A stretch of 64,000 bases of DNA from Imbricaverruca yamaguchii (Eukaryota > Arthropoda > Thecostraca > Neoverrucidae): NCBI GenBank assembly GCA_034440575.1, contig JAOTOL010001638.1:2238001-2302000 (forward strand). Reading direction: 5' to 3'. Within the stretch, counting starts at the first letter, position 1. Each line of letters begins with the position of its first letter. The position numbers and the translations under genes are program-made. The notes beneath the pieces are model-generated. The model had not been told where the DNA came from, ran no database searches, and was given only the letters and a program-made list of their open reading frames with translations. Below, piece after piece: positions 24,901 to 36,689 of the stretch.

Positions 24901-25005
24901 AATGCATAAAACCGACGGCGTCCGGGAACTTAAGAGATGCCGAAGGTCATTGCAGCTGGAATTGATTCCCCTGCAGTTCCACTGTAAAACTACGATGTAA
25001 GTAAG
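21966..25005 (-). pseudogene. I-type LINE ORF2 (endonuclease, reverse transcriptase, RNase H)
   Basis: The endonuclease starts near 25000 ('VLQWNCRGIN', 'CIQETK') and continues at 24179-24523 ('NSDHFP'). The RT region includes 'NGVQQGSVLSVALFA' (about 23095-23040) and 'LFVDDF' (about 22990), the catalytic DD box. RNase H begins 'IYTDGSKSVSGVG' near 22100. The longest intact piece is 361 codons (23051-21966). Several frameshifts separate the pieces, so no functional enzyme is made. Confidence 0.85.
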
Positions 25006-25166
25006 TTAATACAGTAAAATATGAGCGTGGTCAAAGGATATAGTTATATACACTGGGTAGTGCATATTACAAACCCAGCGACAGCTTGGTTAGTTAATAA
25101 GAAAAGAACATAAACCAGATATTTACGTGTGAACATCATTGTTGCCACAAAAAGTCGGATGCGGTT

Positions 25167-26918
25167 TTAAGATTGAGTCCAAGTGCCCTGTCTCGAAGGA
25201 GAGCCTATCGAGGACTCAGGTAGGTAGCTCCGATCAGGTCCGAGTGAGTTTGTCCTTGGGCGGGACCTCTGTGAACCACCCCACGGCAGGGATTCGGATG
25301 GAGGAATACCCAGTTTCTGGGGGACACTCAGCTGCGGCGGAGGCGGGGGAGGACCCATTTCAGATGCTCCCCTTGTTCCCTCCACTCGCCGTCGTGGCGA
25401 CGGCGTGGCTGAATTTGGGGAGGCGCCATATCTGTACCTTGGCGGCCCTTTACCCGGGCCTTTTCCATTTGAGCGAGCCGAGCTCCTTTGGCTTCGCGGG
25501 CACACCTTTGGGCTTCCTGAAATTGTAAACTGACGTCTGAAATTTGGGTTGGTCGGTGCGCGTTTTTGGATGGCGATGCAGGCGCAGATGACGAGGGCGA
25601 TGGCGAGGCCCGGCTCTCAGGAAGGGGGAGGATTCAGGGAGGGAGGAGGTGGAGAGGATGGATTTAGGTTGCGTGGTAGGGCGCGAGGGAGGGGAGGGAG
25701 GCTGGAGGGTGGACGGGATGTAAGGGGCGGGGATTTCAAGGTAGATGGTGTGGCAGAGGAGAAGGGCTAGGCTTGGGTAGGGGGACCGAGCTAGCCTCTT
25801 AGACCGGGTGACCAGGGTCCATTCCTTACCCACAGAGGCCGATCTAGATGACGCCTTGGATTGTTCATTGGTGTCCTCACTTGGAAGTGGGACCTCGGTG
25901 GTTTCGGTATTTTGTGAGAGGGGCTGCGCCTGCCCCTCTGGTGTCGCCAGAGGTACTCCACATGCTCGGAGAAGGGCTGTGAGCTGGGTGCTCAGATCAG
26001 CGGCCCTATCGGGTTGTATGTGTTGTGGAAGCAACGTGGTGTTCTTTGCCTTTGATGATTATGATTGTCTGGGATGCGATCTTTCATATAACTCTCCAGC
26101 TTTTCTTAATGCTATTTTGTTGATGTGTTTAAGTGAAATAATTTCCTTTTCTCTAATGTAGTTTGGGCACGCACGATGAAACGACGTGTGGGGTTCTTGT
26201 CCGTCACCGCAGTTGGCACAAAATGGGTTCTCCGAATTGCAATTTTCAAAAGCATGGGATTCCCATTCTCCCAAAAAATGGGAAAGCATTCCAATTTTCA
26301 TGGGAGGCACACTTGGCATAGGCTGGGCGGTTTCTGCAATATTGGGTAGTGTGTCCAAATTTTTTACATTTGAAGCAGCACATTGGATTTGGAAAAAAAC
26401 TGCATTAATTTTATTCGCAGGTAGCCAACTCTAATCTTGGGGGTATGTCTGTGCTATTAAATGTCAAAATAATGTTGTTGGTTGGAATTAAATTTGCTCC
26501 TCTTTTCACGTTCATTTTTCTCGCGGCGATGACTCCGAAATTTGCCAGTCCTTCGAGAATCTAATCTTCCGTTACCTCCCTCAGATCGAAAAAGTTTATC
26601 ACCCCAATTGATGTGTTTTTTGTTTTGTTTTGTGAGGCTCCACAGTGATCGCAACAATTTCCTTTTCCTTTTCCCGTCTCTCCGCACATAGTACACAAAC
26701 TCGGATGATTTAAGCGCCCTGACTGCCTGCTCTACTTCGACGAACTCTACCTCTAATACGCCATCTTTTAGTTTGTCACATCTTAGAATGCTTGTGGACG
26801 CAATGCCTGGAGGTAACAGGAAGGCTTTCAGTCGAGAGGCCCCGTTAGTGCTACACGTTAAAATATGTATTGGGGGAGGTGGTTTCACGGCAGTCGTAAG
26901 CGGGAATTGACCCATCAC
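25167..26918 (-). pseudogene. I-type LINE ORF1 (gag-like)
   Basis: An N-terminal part is open at 26918-26457. Zinc-knuckle remnants follow near 26360-26150 ('FGHTTQYC' in one frame; 'CANCGDGQEPHTSFHRACP' and 'REKEIISLKHINK' in another). A proline/serine-rich tail is open at 26034-25450. Gag knuckle followed by REKEI is characteristic of I-group ORF1. Multiple frameshifts make it a pseudogene. Confidence 0.78.
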
Positions 26919-27269
26919 AAAAGTTTGTAAAATTTCACTCTAGTTCGGAGGTTACACTCGGCGAATGGACCGGAAAGCCGTCAGTCATGGGGAGCTAAAA
27001 GCTGTCAGGCACGCATTGGCGGCATTCCCTAGCAATGCGCTTAGAACTAGATCTGAATGATTAAAAACTCTCCTACACGTCCGCGCAGTCGACGTAGTCG
27101 GCTTATGTGCTGGTTTCGGTTCAGAGCATGAGTGAAGGATCACAATCAAAGTTCGTGGATCAAAGAGACTTTGCATATCGTTCCTTCCGAGCAATGCTCA
27201 TAGGCTTCATGATAAATGCAGGCAACAATGAAGTGGCATACGCCACACCTGTTTCATAGCAGTACCAGA

Positions 27270-27610
27270 GCCGGTAGCAGTGCCAACTGCCGCGAGGACG
27301 GGCCATCATAGGAAACGCCGCTTGTCTGCCACTGGTCACGGCGGCAGCAACAAAACACGCCAACAAGACAGTGGGACCGGGCGGTACGAGGGTAATGTCA
27401 AGTGCTGTCAGGAGGGGCCGACACAGGGAGCGCCGCCGACCCGTCGGTGGTCACAACTGCAACAGCAAAACACGCCAACAAAACAGCAAGACAAGGCGAC
27501 ACAAAGCTAATGCCAAGTGCCGCCAGAACGGGCAGCACAGGAGAAGTCGACAGTCCGCCGCTGGTAACGGTGGCAACAACAAACACGGATACAAAGAGCA
27601 GAACCGGGCG
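27270..27610. repeat. Tandem repeat, three units of ~114-124 bp
   Basis: Units start near 27273, 27397 and 27511 and share 'GTGCCAACTGCCGCGAGGA'-like and 'AAAACACGCCAACAA' blocks. They lie just beyond the 5' end of the minus-strand I-type LINE. Open frames here are by-products. Confidence 0.75.
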
Positions 27611-28134
27611 ACACTACACGACACACAGCAGAGACGGTGACACATGGCCGGCAGTGTGGGGGCGGACATCCTATCGTTGGCTGGTGACTTGCTGCGGGTA
27701 CCTGCCTAGATACCTGCCTCTGCACTTTGCCGAGCAGAGCTCTTGCGCAACCGGCCGACGCGCATATGCAGCCTAACTCTAGTCAGCCTCCGTCTCACAC
27801 AGCTAGCCACACTCCTAGCTTCGGCTGCCGGCTACTAATGACGCCCAACCCGCGCCTCACAATGCTGGTGTCGCCTGTGTAAGTTAAGTCCGTGATGAAG
27901 CAGACATCAGAATTCAACTAGTTTGTCATCGCAATCTACCATGTATGTGGCGTGCAGCGCCCGCCGCGACCGATGGTGATTGACCAAGAGCTGGACACAA
28001 TGGCCAGGAGCGCCTCCGATGCTCCAGACGTCGGACAGCCAAGCGCTGTATTGACGCTCCATTTTGTAGGCGACGAAGCCGGCAACGAAGGCAAGGCCGT
28101 CATGCTCCAGTCCCAGTTTGCTGATGATGGTTGT
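27611..28134. other. Gene-free stretch
   Basis: No recognisable gene. It ends at the left target duplication of the SINE at 28135. Confidence 0.35.
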
Positions 28135-28323
28135 TGTTTCTTGTTGTTTATTGGGTGGTTCACGACGCATTTTATGCACATTCACGGCTAACGGCGCCGA
28201 CCACAATGTTTCGTCCGTGGGCCGCGGGATTGGGAAATGTTCCGAGAGGCGCCAGTGTAGAACCCGGGACCTTTGGTACCCAGAGCCCAACACCTTAACC
28301 ACTCGGTCATCCCCGCCCCATAG
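28135..28323 (-). mobile_element. tRNA-derived SINE with Ser/Leu-like head
   Basis: The minus strand starts with a tRNA-like head: A box in 'TGACCGAGTGGTTAAGG', a T-arm-like 'GGGTTCTACACTGG', then a short body and a T-rich tail. It is flanked by 15-bp direct repeats GCTGATGATGGTTGT (28120-28134) and GCTGATGATGGTCGT (28324-28338). The head differs from that of the SINEs at 15873 and 59254, so it is a separate family. Confidence 0.85.
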
Positions 28324-28389
28324 GCTGATGATGGTCGTGTTAAAATCCATAATGTGAATCGTGGTGACATCAAACTAATTGAACTGGTT

Positions 28390-29215
28390 ATTTATTTAGA
28401 TATACAAAGATAAGTTATGTAGATCAGGTAGGCAGCATATGAAGACTCCATATTTGATGGCGGTGGTCCAGTACTATCGGTGACTCAGCAGGAGGAAGAC
28501 TTTGGTGTTATTGTGAACACAAAATTGGAGGCATTAGAACAGACAAAAGAATCCAGGAAGAAGGCATTGAGAATGCTTGGAGCAATGAGTAGGAATGTAT
28601 CATATAGAAGTGAGGAAGTCACCAGGAAGCTTTACTGTGCATGTCAGGCCACATTTGGAATACTGTCCAAGCTTGGTCTCCTAGTTATGAAAAAGATTGT
28701 TTGCATTTAGAGAGTACAAAAGAAGGCTACACAAATGGTTAGTGACATAAGGAACCTGGCATATAAGGAAAGATTGAAGAAATTGAATATGCTTTCACTT
28801 AGATATAAAAAAGTTGAGAGATCTCATTGGGGTCTTTACATTTGTTCATGGTCAGGAGAATGTAGGTATATATCAGGTAAATACTTGAATCTAAAAGAAA
28901 TGATTCATGAAGTTCATCAATTCAAAATTTAAGTTAACTTCAGCAAGAGAAGGTAAGACAGTCTTTCTTTACCAACAGAGTAATAGAACACTGGAACCAG
29001 CTGCCAAAAAAACATTGTCAGTACCAGCACATTGAACATCTTTAAAAATACCATAGGCAATTATTAAGAATAGAGAGCCTGCTTAATAAGAATAGTATTC
29101 CAGGGAGGGCTGATCAACAGATTTGGTGGGCAACTGGTTGAGTGTTCAGAGTGCACCCAAGATGGGCCCTTGTGGCTCATAGTCACATTGATCTTTTGTG
29201 CCTTTATGTCTAAGA
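28390..29215 (+). mobile_element. CR1-type LINE, 5'-truncated 3' fragment
   Basis: It matches the C-terminal coding part of the CR1 copies ('SEEVTRKLYCA', 'YKERLKKLNML') and the shared 3' UTR, ending in 'cctttatgtc' near 29212. There are frameshifts throughout. Confidence 0.83.
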
Positions 29216-30277
29216 TGCTCCAAAATGCAGCAAGCATATCAGAAAAACATGATTCAACACTCCATACCATACAGATGTGAGAGGCAGGCCAATTCATGGA
29301 ATGACACCAGGAGATGCAGGTGTTGACACTGTGACATTAGCTTCAGCTGCATCTGCAGCCAGGATCACAATCATCAGAGGTAAAGTGGTTGGAACAAGTG
29401 AATGACCTGGTTGGATGAACTCCATCAGCTCTCTTTGACTCTGTCAACCAGGTCTTATATGCATTTTCATCTCTTGGAAACTTAAGCATGTTGGTTGAAA
29501 ATCGCTTCCTTCCATATGCATCTTACATATATTTGAAAAATAAACCATAGGATACTGACACTGAATTTTATGCCACCTTCTCCACCTCTTTCATGATACC
29601 TCAGGTAAGCAGAATTAGTGCAGTGTTTAAGGTAATCAACAGAACAAGTTTTGAACATATTTTACCTCCATGAAACATGCAAGAGAGTTATGTTTAGTTA
29701 GGTTAAGCTAAGTTAGGTGGTAAGATAAGTTAGGGATTTGTTGTAAGTTATTTTAAGAAAATACCTGGGTGGTGATTTTTCTTGCAATTTAGTCCTTCAA
29801 AAACAGTTTTGGTATGGTCAGGCTTTTCTTAATTTTAACATTTTTAAGAAGAAAAGGTTGCTTCAAAATTTTCAATTTTTACAACAAAAAACTGTTTTCT
29901 GGCATAGATGGCTGGGCTAGGTTACGTTATGGTACATAATTTTTTCTTGATTTAAAAAACATTACCTTTTATGCTATATTACCAAGCCCCAAGACCATTT
30001 TTGGGTGATATGCTGCCTCCCAACTGAAAAACCTGCAATTGCAGAGGAATCAGTGGCTTCATCATGTTCAGTACATTCATAAGCATTGCATTATAAAAAA
30101 AAATCATTGAAATCATTAATACCCTTGAACTGCTAATTCACCGGATTAGCTGAATCAGCATATTACATACTTAATACCTATGGAACACACCTCAATTTCC
30201 ATCACTAATTAACAACAGCGAAAACTACTTTTAACATTGCAACTACACACAAGATACACCACAATACAACCCTATAC
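29216..30277. other. Gene-free AT-rich stretch with a dispersed repeat
   Basis: No gene was recognised. Positions 29985-30110 share a block ('ccatttttgggtg', 'tgcctccca', 'ttgcagaggaa', 'agtgg') with 41850-41960 in the same orientation, so this is a dispersed repeat of unknown type. GTTAGG-like motifs near 29690-29750 are too degenerate to be called telomeric. Confidence 0.5.
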
Positions 30278-30379
30278 CATAAAACCAGGGGCGTCGCGAC
30301 CGGGGGGGGAGGCAGGGGGGTAAATTGCCCCCTGCCGTGAGACTGGGGGGGGGGGGGCGCCGCCCCCTGAAATTTGAGG

Positions 30380-30660
30380 AGGACCCCAGGACGAAAAGGA
30401 GGCCCTCCAGGACGAAAAGTATACCCCAGGACGAACAGGAGGCCCACAGGACGACAAAGAAACCCCCAGGACGAAAAGAAGGCCCCAGGGCGAAAAGGAG
30501 GCCCCAAGACGAAAAAGAAATTCTACAAATTGGGGGGCTCCAGGAAGAGGCCCATAATTTGAAAAAGAAGTCACCTAGGAGAGGGTAGGAGGCCCCAGAA
30601 ATCAAGAGAGTGCCAAATATTGACACGGAGCCCCCAGGACGAAAAGGAGGTCCCATGATG
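30380..30660 (+). repeat. Family B array, left of the LINE insertion
   Basis: Units of 17-21 bp of the form AGGACGAAAAGGAGGCCCC are followed by a conserved non-repeat block ('aaagaagtcacctagg', 'gaggccccagaaatcaag') that recurs at 33560, 34565 and 34950. The reading frames here are repeat by-products. Confidence 0.85.
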
Positions 30661-32717
30661 AAAAGACATACAGACATAAAGACATAAAGACATAAAATAT
30701 TAGTACAACTATGAGCCACAAGGGCCCTTCTTGGTTGCACTCTGTACACTGAACCAGTTGCCCACCAAATCTGCCAATCAGCCCTCCCTGTAATACTGAA
30801 AAGCAAGCCCTTTATTCTTATGATTGTCCATGCTGTTTTTAAAGATGTTCAATGTGCTGCTACTGACAATATTTTCTGGCAGCTGGTTACAGTGTTCTAC
30901 TACCCTGTTGGTGAAGAAAGTTTGCCTTAACCTTGTTCTGCTGTGGTTAACTTTAATTTTGAATTTATGACCCCTAATTGCATCATTTCTGTTCAATTCA
31001 AACATTTCCGCAAGATATCCCATCTCCAGACCATGGACAAATTTAAAGACCTCGATGAGATCTCCTCTCAGCCTTCTATATCTAAGTGAAAACATATTCA
31101 ATTTCTTCAATCTTCCCTCATATGCCAGGTTGCTTATGCCATTAACCATTTTTGTAGCCCCCTTTTGTACTCTAAAAGTCAACAATCTTTTTTCATAACT
31201 AGGAGACCAAGCTTGGATGCAGTATTCCAAATGTGGCCTGACGTATGCACAGTAAAGCTTCCTGATCACTTCCTCACTTCTGTATGATACATTCCTATTT
31301 ATTGCCCCGATCATTCTCAGTGCCTTCTTCCTGGCTTCCTTGGTCTGTTCTGATGCCCCCAGTTTTGTGTTTAGAATAACACCTAAATCCTTCTCCTGTT
31401 CAGTCACTGATAGCACTTGGCCACCCATCAAGCATGGAGCCTTCATATGCTGCTTATCTACATGCATGATTTTGCACTTATCAAAATTAAATTCCATTTG
31501 CCATTCTTCGGACTACTTCACAAGTTCATCTAAGTCTTTTTGCAGCTAGATATGCTCATCTTGACCTGTTATTGCCCTAAAGACCTTCAAATCATCCGCA
31601 AATTTCAAAACTTTACTGCTTAGGCCACTTTCAATGTTATTTACAAATATAATGAACAGTAGTGGCCCCAGTACTGACCCCTGGGGGACTCCACTAAGAA
31701 CATTTTGCCATGATGACTTTGTACCATTTAGCATCACTCTTTGCTGTCTATCTGAAAGCCACAACTCTATCCATTTTAAGATGCTAACTGCAATACCATG
31801 GGACTGAAGCTGTACCATTAACCGTTTATGGGGTACTTTGCCAAAGGCCTTACTAAAGTCAAGATATGCTGCATCAACCTGATTTCCCTGATCAAATTGT
31901 TCCGTGGCGAAGTTCAAAAAGTCCAAGAGGTTTGTGAGACACGATCGTCCTTTTCTAAACCCATGTTGAGTATTTTGAATCAATCTGCTACCTTCCAGAT
32001 AACTAACTATTATATCCTTGATAATTGATTAAAGTACCTTGCAGACTAGGGATGTGAGACTTACTGGCCTATAGTTTTCAACTTTCCCTCTTTCTCCTTT
32101 CTTGAAAATAGGAACTACATTTGCCCTTTTCCAATCGGTTGGAATTTCATTTTGTGAAACTGATCTACAAAATATTATACTAAGTGGAAATGCCAGTTCC
32201 TTTTCAGTTTCCCGCAACACCTTGGCATAAATATCACCAGGTCCTGCTGCCTTATTTGGCTTTATTTTCCTGATATGATTGTAAACAACATCACTATCAA
32301 TGAAATCAACATCATTTGTCAGATCCCATGTCACTGAACTATGGTGTACGGTCGGCAGATTGGTTATATCTTCCAATGAAAGCACTGATTTAAACTGCTT
32401 GCTCAGCTCCTCAACCATCTCACTATCCTCACCCAATGTAGTCCCGTTTACCTCCAGTGGACCAATTGTGCTAGAAACTTTACTCAGCTTGTAGAAACTA
32501 AAGAACTTTTTACTGTCCCCATTACAGTTTCTAGCTAAATCCAGTTCTTTTGTTCGGTTTGCTGCTCTGGTTTTTTGCTTCACAGTGTCTCTAGCTTTTC
32601 GATGCGCCTTTAGATTAACGACATTTGAGGCTTCTTTAAAGACTCTAAATGCAGTTTTCTTAGCCTTAATTGCTTTTATCAAGTCTGGTGTAAGCCATGC
32701 TGGCTTTCCTAGCCTTC
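30661..32717 (-). mobile_element. CR1-type LINE inserted in the family B array (best preserved copy)
   Basis: A 5'-truncated LINE of about 2.06 kb. Its 3' end is at 30661 with a TATGTCTTTATGTCTT-type tail, the microsatellite end of CR1-group elements. The array resumes on the other side, and a short TGAAAAG direct repeat occurs at both edges (up to 30660, and from 32718). One frame spans almost the whole copy, interrupted by only three stop codons (near 32029, 31546 and 31498), so it is the youngest CR1 copy in the window. Confidence 0.88.
30778..32717 (-). pseudogene. CR1-type LINE ORF2 (reverse transcriptase), three stop codons
   Basis: In translation order: linker with 'GKPAWLTPDLIKAIKAKK', RT start 'KIKPNKAAGPGDIYAKVL', 'YRPVSLTSLVCK', RT core 'AYLDFSKAFGKVPH', 'SGVPQGSVLGPLLF' and the intact catalytic box 'FADDLK', then the C-terminal region ending '..NRVVEHCNQLPENIVSS'. 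Comparison with the copy at 7240-7800 suggests the stops arose by point changes (for example Trp TGG to TAG near 31498). The endonuclease half is missing through 5' truncation. Confidence 0.87.
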
Positions 32718-33520
32718 TTTTGAAAAGGAGGCCCCAGGACGAAAAGGAGGCCCTCCAGGACGAAAAGGAGGCCCTCCAGGACAAAAGGGAAGCCCCCATG
32801 ACGAAAAGGAGGCCCTCCGGGACGAAAAGGAGGTCCTCCAGGACGAAAAGGAGGTCACCAGGACGAAAAGGAGGCCCCCATAATGAAACAGATGCCCTTC
32901 AGGACGAAAAGGAGGCCCTCCAGGACGAAAGGGAGGCCCTCCAGGACGAAAAAGAGGTCCCCAGGACGAAAAGGAGGCCCCCAGGACGAAAAGGAGGCCC
33001 CAGGACGGAAAGGAGGCACCCAGGACGAAAGGAGGCGACCAGGACGAAAAGGAGGCCCCCAGGACGAAAAGGAGGCCCTTCAGGACGAAAAGGAGGCCCT
33101 CCAGGACGAAAGGGAATCCCTCCAGGACAAAAAGGAGGCCCCCAGGACGAAAAGGCGGCCCTTCAGGACGAAAAGGCGGCCCTTCAGGACGAAAAGGAGG
33201 CCCTCCAAGACGAAAGGGAGGCCCTCCAGGACGAAAAGGAGGCCCTCCAGGACGAAAGGGAAGCCCTCCAGGACAAAAAGGAGGCCCTACGGGACGAAAA
33301 GGAGGAACTCCAGAACGAAAAGGAGGCCACCAGAACGAAAAGGAGGCCAATAATGAAAAGGAGGCCCTCCAGGACGAAACGGAAGCCCTCCAGGACGGAA
33401 GGGAGGCCCTCCAAGACGAAAAGGAGTCCCTCCAGGACGAAAAGGTGGCCCTCCAGGACGAAAAGGAGGCCCCGGAACGAAAAGAAGCCTCCAGGACGAA
33501 AAGGAGGCCCCCAAGACGAA
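32718..33520 (+). repeat. Family B array, main block (~40 units)
   Basis: Near-perfect tandem units of 19-21 bp, commonly GAGGCCCTCCAGGACGAAAAG. Because 21 bp is seven codons, long frames stay open on both strands (for example 32585-33568 + and 32709-33350 -). They encode heptads such as DEKEALQ or GPPFRPG and have no start context or gene structure, so they are not called as genes. Confidence 0.92.
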
Positions 33521-33746
33521 GAAGAAATTCTACAAATCACGGGTATCCAGGAGGAAGCCCATAATTAGAAAAAGAAGTCACCTAGGGGAGGGTAGGAGGC
33601 CCCAGAAATCAAGAGATTGCCAAAAATTAGCACGGTGGCCCCCAACATTGCAAAGTAGTCTCAATACGGGAAGGGAGGGCCAATAAAATGAGAAGAGGCC
33701 CTAAGCCTGAAAAGAGTGCCAGTGGATATGAGATGAGGTTTCGGAG

Positions 33747-34350
33747 CAGGGACGTCGCTACCGGGGTGGGGGCAGCGGGGGCAATCGTCCCCACCCCTTG
33801 CCTTAAGACTTGGGGGGGGGGGGTGCGCCCCTGTAACTTGAGGAGACCACTATGCGGAAATGCATAATACAAAAAGGTGAGCAAGGAGCCCAACGGGACA
33901 GAAGATGATGCTGTCGAGGTGGATCCAAGACTGATAACGAGGCCCCAGGAAATATCATCAGGTTCCTATAAGAGACACAAAACAGAGATTGTGAGGAGGC
34001 CCCAAGACGAAAAGGAGACCTCCAGGACGAAAAGGATGCCACCGAGACGGGCAAGAAGCCACCAAGAGTTACACGAGAAGGCTTCCGCTGGGTGGCAGGA
34101 CATTCTTGATTTGGAAAATGAGGCCTCAAGGTGGAAGAGAAGAAACCTACAATATAAAATAATGACAGGAGATATTTATCCGGACGCAAGAGGGGGCCCC
34201 AAGATGGGTAAGAAGGTCCCCTAGGAAGGAGTGAAGGCTACTGAGACCAGCCAGATGAGGCCAACATTTTAGAAGACGAGTACCCTAGAAGGGAAAATTT
34301 AAGACAAGGACGCAAAAGCAACCTGCCAAGAGAATAATGAGGCTCCAAAC
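33747..34350 (+). mobile_element. Nested family B copy, left end only
   Basis: The left terminus CAGGGACGTCGCTACC at 33747 interrupts a block whose uninterrupted version is seen at 35110-35130 ('gaggtttcgga'). The C/G-rich subterminal hairpin and degenerate family B units follow. No matching right end with the same flank was found. Confidence 0.6.
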
Positions 34351-34900
34351 CAGGGTCGTCGCCACCGGGGGGGGGGGGGGGGGGGCAGAGGGGGCAATTG
34401 CCCCCCTGCCGTGAGACTGCCCCCCCCGAAATTTATGGAGCACCCCAGGACGAAAAGGAGGCCCCCAGGACGAAAACGAAATCCCCAGGACGAAAAGGAG
34501 GCCCCCAAGACGAAAGAGATTATACAAATTAGGGGCCCCGGGAGGAGGTCCCCAATTTATAAAAAAAGAAGTCACCTAGGAGAGGGTAGGAGGCCCCAGA
34601 AATCAAGCGAGTGCCAAATATTGACACAGAGGCCCCAGGACGAAAAGGCCCCCAGGACGAAAAGGATGCCCTGAAGGACGAAAAGGAGGCCCTCCAGGAC
34701 GAAAAGGAGGCCCTCCAGGACGAAAAGGAGGCCCTACAGGACGAAAAGGAGGCCCTCCAGCCCTCAGTTTCAAATTCCCGAACCATACTAATGGCCTAAA
34801 AGCAATAGGAGGCCCTAACACAATGGAGGTCCATTTTCGGGGAGCAGGAGGCCCCCTTTCGATCTCGCCCCCCTGGAAGAATTTCGTGGCGACGCCACTG
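34351..34900 (+). mobile_element. Short family B derivative (550 bp) with target duplication
   Basis: Ends CAGGGTCGTCGCCACC and (inverted) CAGTGGCGTCGCCAC; flanks CTCCAAAC (34343-34350) and TTCCAAAC (34901-34908), 7/8 identical. It holds a few AGGACGAAAAGGAGGCCC units and the shared right-end cassette ('cctcagtttcaaattcccg', 'gagcaggaggcccccttt'). Confidence 0.85.
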
Positions 34901-35890
34901 TTCCAAACACAGATGAGGATGACTCCAAGACGTGAAAGGAGTCCCATAATTGTTAAAAGGAATCACCAAGTAGAGGGTAGAAGGCCCCAGAAATCAAGAG
35001 AGGGCCAAAAATTGGCACGGAGGCCCCCAGAATCGCAAATGAAGACCCAATAGGGGAAAGGAGGCCTCAGAAAGTGAGAGGAGGCCCTATGACGGAAAAG
35101 AAAGCCAGTGGATATGATATGAGGTTTCGGATACGCAAAAATAGGCACCAAAAACGAGTAAGGCTCCACCAGAATAGAAAATGATGATCCAGAAACATGG
35201 CAGGAGGCACCTAATGCGGAAGAGGACGACACAAGGTTGGAAATAAGACCCCATGATGAACGAGGAGGCCCTAAAATTGGAGAGAAAGCCCATTGGATAA
35301 GAGAGATAGCTCCCAGGGGGAAAAGAAGCTTCGCAGATGGCCAAGAAGGTCTCCGGGAAATAACAAGACCACTGAGATAAGGAAGGTTGTGTATAATTTG
35401 GAAGAGGAGGAACATGGGAGAGAAGAGTCCACCAGGAGATAAGATACCACCCTTAAGATGGGCGATGTTCGAATCAAAACGCAGAGCAAGAGGTCCCCAA
35501 GACGTAAGAGGAGGCCACTAATTTGAAAAAGGACTAAAAGAGAAATGAGTGCCCTGTCGGACTCGAGAGGAGTCCCCCAAAAGGAGTATGTCTAAAGGAC
35601 TGAATGAGGCCCCGAAGACCAGAAAGATTTCCAAGAAAATGAGAGGAGGCCCTTAAGATGGGAGTGGTAACAGGTGTGAAGTGAGGTTTCCAAAATTGAA
35701 GATTCCCCTCAAGACCGGTAAGGCTTTGCCAGGATTAAGGAGGAGGCCCACGAGGCGTGGCAGGAGGCCCATAATTTGGCAGATAATGCTCCTGGGACAT
35801 GAGAAGAAGCCCCATACCATGATAAAGGGCCCAAGGATGTAAGAGAAGGCTCTTCAAGACGAGAGAGGAAGACATTGAATATAGAGGAGG

Positions 35891-36580
35891 CAGGGTCGTC
35901 ACCACCGGGGGGCGGGGCAGAGGGGGCAATTGCCACCCCCCCCTTCCGTGAGACTGCCCCCCCCCCGAAATTTGAGGAGGCCCCCAGGACGAAAAGGAGG
36001 CCCCCAGGACGAAAAGGAGGCCCTCAGGACGAAAAAGAGGCCCCCAGGACGAAAAGAAGGTACCTCAGAACGAAAAGAAGGTGCCTCAGGACGAAAAGGA
36101 GACCCACATGACGAAAAGGAGGCCCTCCAGGACTAAAAGGAGGCCCCCAGGACGAAAACGAAACCCCCAGGACGAAAAGGAGGCCCTCAGGACGAAAAAG
36201 AGGCCCCCAGGACAAAAAGAAGGTACGTAAGGGCGAAAAGGAGACCCCCAGGACGAAAAGGAGGACCTCCAGGACTAAAAGGAGGCCCTCCAGGACTAAA
36301 AGGAGGCCCCGAGGATGGAAAGGAGGCCCTCCAGGACGAAAAGGATGCCCTCTAGGACGAAAAGGAGGCCCTCCAGGATGAAAAGGAGGCCCTCCAGGAC
36401 GAAAATGGAGGCCCTCCAGAACGAAAAGGAGGCCCCCCAGCCCTCAGTTTCACATTCCCGAACCATACTAAGGGCCTACAAACAATAGGAGGCCCTAACA
36501 CAATGGAGGCCCCTTTTCGGGGAGCAGGAGGCCCCCTTTCGATCTCGCCCCCCTGGAAGAATTTCGTGTCGACGCCACTG
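35891..36580 (+). mobile_element. Short family B derivative (690 bp) with exact target duplication
   Basis: Same ends and right-end cassette as the 34351-34900 element but with more ~20-bp units. It is flanked by AGAGGAGG at 35883-35890 and AGAGGAGG at 36581-36588, an exact 8-bp duplication. It is inserted in older family B sequence. The length difference between the two derivatives lies mainly in the number of internal units. Confidence 0.9.
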
Positions 36581-36689
36581 AGAGGAGGGTAGGACATAAG
36601 ACGTTGAAAACCGGTAGTCTTCAGGAAATATGACTAGATACTTACGGCACGAGATGAGGCCTATAATTTGGAAGAAACCCCTAAGAGAT

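Larger units (their letters stand above)
21960..26930 (-). mobile_element. I-type LINE, nearly full length but decayed
   Basis: On the minus strand: ORF1 (about 26918-25150), then ORF2 starting near 25000 with endonuclease, reverse transcriptase and the beginning of RNase H. The 3' part is cut off at about 21960 where the hAT transposase region begins. Frameshifts and stops are present throughout. The ~120-bp tandem repeats at 27270-27610 lie upstream of its start and could be 5'-UTR monomers (inference). Confidence 0.85.

Noticed and set aside
29690..29750. Arthropod telomere repeat (TTAGG)n
   Set aside because: Only scattered GTTAGG-like motifs, no tandem run.
32585..33568. Open frame of 327 codons with Lys/Glu/Gln heptads, and a 213-codon frame opposite
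   Set aside because: Both are translations of the 21-bp repeat (seven codons), with no start context or splice structure; the first frame even runs from LINE sequence into the array.
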